From positions 1-64,000 of the forward strand of contig NZ_BDBN01000006.1 in NCBI RefSeq assembly GCF_001613005.1: 64,000 nucleotides of DNA, given 5' to 3'. Shown here in pieces: positions 62,637 to 64,000 of the stretch. Source of the DNA: Nocardia nova NBRC 15556. Lineage in GTDB: Bacteria > Actinomycetota > Actinomycetes > Mycobacteriales > Mycobacteriaceae. The translations under genes and the position numbers were made by a program. The notes below the pieces were generated by a model. That model ran no database searches. It was not told the DNA's origin and saw nothing but the letters and a program-made list of their open reading frames with translations. Positions within the stretch are counted from its first letter, which is position 1. The number at the start of each line of letters is the position of its first letter.

Positions 62637-64000
62637 TCAGTACTCCACTTCCTGTGAGCGTCTCCGGATCGTGGTGACCTCGTCACGCTGATTTCCGGTG
62701 GGCCCGTGGTAGTTCAGGGCGAACGACTGCTGGGCGTACCCGCCGATCAGATGCGTGGGCTTGATCATGATCCGGGTGAGCGCGTTGTGGATGCCGCCGC
62801 GTTTGCCCCGGCCGGCCCGAAGCTCCGGGCCGCCTTCGATGCGCGGCACGTCGACCGCGCGATCCTGCGCGTGGTACATGAACACGGTGCCCTCGGGCAT
62901 ACGGTGGCTGACGATCGCCCTGGCCACCACCACCCCGTTGCGGTTGACCGCCTCGATCCAATCATTGTCGGCCACACCGATTTTCGCCGCGTCGCGATCG
63001 GACATCCAGATCGCCTGCCCGCCCCGCGAGAGGGTGAGCATATGCAGGTTGTCCTGATACGCGGAGTGGATCGACCACTTCGAATGCGGGGTGAGGTAGC
63101 GCACGGTGACCCCTCGTTCGCCGACCGCGCCCACATCGGGTTCGCGGAACAGGGCCGACATGTCGAGCGGCGGCCGGAAGATCGGAAGTTGTTCGCCCAG
63201 TTCGATCATCCAGTCGTGGTCGAGGTAGAAGTGCTGACGCCCGGTGAGCGTGTGCCAGGGCTTGAGCCGTTCGGTATTGATGGTGAACGGGGAGTACCGC
63301 CGACCACCGGTTTCGGAGCCGGACCATTCCGGTGAGGTGATCACCGGCACCGGCCGCGCCTGCGTATCGGCGAAGGTGATCCGCTTGCCCTCGTGCTCGG
63401 CCGCCAGATCCGCCAGCCGGGTACCGGTGCGGCGCTCCAGCGCGTGGAAACCCTCCACCGCCAACCGGCCGTTGGTGGTGCCGGACAACGCCAGAATGGC
63501 CTCCGCGGCGTGCACATCCTTGGCCAGTGACGGGCGGCCCTGCGCGGCGCCGGAGACCACGGTGCCGTTGACTCCGCGCAGGTACTCGACCTCGGCGTCG
63601 GGAACGGTGGTGACGCCCTTGGTGGTGACCCCGAGCGTTTCGATCAGCGGGCCCAGCGCCGCCATCTTCTCCGCCAGCTTCGGGTAGTCGCGTTCCACCA
63701 CCACCAGCTTCGGCATGGTCTTTCCCGGAATCGGTTCGCATTCACCGGCTTTCCAGTCCAGCACCCGCCCGCGCGCCTGGGCCAGGGCGTCGGCCGAATC
63801 GTGCTGCAACGGAACGGCGACCAGATCCTTGCGGACGCCGAGATGTTTCTCGGCCAGCCAGGAGAATCCGCGCGCGATGCGGTGGAACGCCTCGAAATCG
63901 GTTTTCGCCTCCCACGGCGGGGAGATCGCGGGGGAGAAGGCGTGCACGAACGGATGCATATCCGTCGAGGACAGGTCGTGTTTCTCGTACCAGGTGGCGG
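62637..64000 (-). CDS. narG: respiratory nitrate reductase alpha subunit, C-terminal part
   Basis: The last 454 codons of NarG, the cytoplasmic bis-MGD catalytic subunit that reduces nitrate to nitrite. The frame is open from the right edge; the first visible residues ATWYEKHDLSSTDMHPFVHA match NarG and are not a start. Further landmarks are GRQHFYLDHDWMIELGEQLP, TPHSKWSIHSAYQDN and MYHAQDRAVDVP. The gene should continue about 770 codons to the right. The operon order narGHJI is standard. Confidence 0.95.
   Translation of the reverse strand, partial: ATWYEKHDLSSTDMHPFVHAFSPAISPPWEAKTDFEAFHRIARGFSWLAEKHLGVRKDLVAVPLQHDSADALAQARGRVLDWKAGECEPIPGKTMPKLVVVERDYPKLAEKMAALGPLIETLGVTTKGVTTVPDAEVEYLRGVNGTVVSGAAQGRPSLAKDVHAAEAILALSGTTNGRLAVEGFHALERRTGTRLADLAAEHEGKRITFADTQARPVPVITSPEWSGSETGGRRYSPFTINTERLKPWHTLTGRQHFYLDHDWMIELGEQLPIFRPPLDMSALFREPDVGAVGERGVTVRYLTPHSKWSIHSAYQDNLHMLTLSRGGQAIWMSDRDAAKIGVADNDWIEAVNRNGVVVARAIVSHRMPEGTVFMYHAQDRAVDVPRIEGGPELRAGRGKRGGIHNALTRIMIKPTHLIGGYAQQSFALNYHGPTGNQRDEVTTIRRRSQEVEY

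Overview
The window is high-GC, densely coded DNA from a mycolic-acid-containing actinobacterium. Nocardia or a close relative is the best guess. The evidence is two antigen-85/corynomycolyl-transferase-type esterases, a WS/DGAT acyltransferase, a WhiB1 protein, GTG and TTG starts throughout, and a long block whose gene content and order match what I recall of the Mycobacterium tuberculosis segment Rv3221c to Rv3205c. I see no tRNA, rRNA, insertion sequence, prophage or CRISPR array.

Layout. 1-5 kb: a cut-off N-terminus (Mce-associated-like), a cytochrome P450, an SDR, a secreted lipase and a tandem universal stress protein. 5-8.5 kb: a second P450, then a 757-bp non-coding region with palindromes and a promoter, two tiny genes (37 and 38 residues), and a mycoloyltransferase directly behind them. 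I read these three as a candidate PorA/PorH-like outer-membrane peptide system with its own modifying enzyme. 8.5-13.5 kb: WS/DGAT, a membrane-anchored protein and a molybdopterin oxidoreductase. 13.6-31.4 kb: the conserved block, with the TB7.3-type biotinyl protein, PdtaS, WhiB1, a lipid kinase, a membrane protein, an acetyltransferase, RhlE, a ferritin-like protein, DUF3107, TetR, DUF3152, MoeZ and a degenerate APH-fold protein. An ECF sigma/YCII pair is inserted in it.

31.4-41.9 kb is the nitrate/nitrite assimilation island. One narK lies on the minus strand behind a structured leader. A GntR regulator and a divergent MFS exporter follow. Then comes a probable operon narK-nirB-nirD-nnaR-sirohydrochlorin chelatase behind repeated GlnR-like GAAAC elements: transport, nitrite reduction to ammonia, siroheme supply and regulation in one unit. 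42-49.4 kb is accessory: aldo/keto reductase with a divergent XRE regulator, a VOC protein, a second mycoloyltransferase, a SnoaL-like remnant, an LLM oxidoreductase, a Tat-exported metallophosphatase and a TfoX_N protein. 49.4-54.6 kb is a TetR-controlled catabolic cluster (zinc dehydrogenase, acyl-CoA synthetase, D-aminoacylase-like amidohydrolase) with a long perfect palindrome in the divergent promoter. 54.6-59.3 kb holds a second ECF sigma/YCII module, a DUF1772 membrane protein, an Old Yellow Enzyme and another LLM protein. 59.3-64 kb is the respiratory nitrate reductase operon narGHJI on the minus strand, with narG running off the window.

Gene functions come from motifs and remembered family features; no searches were run. 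Where the first in-frame codon was implausible I moved the start to a codon with a ribosome-binding site and said so.
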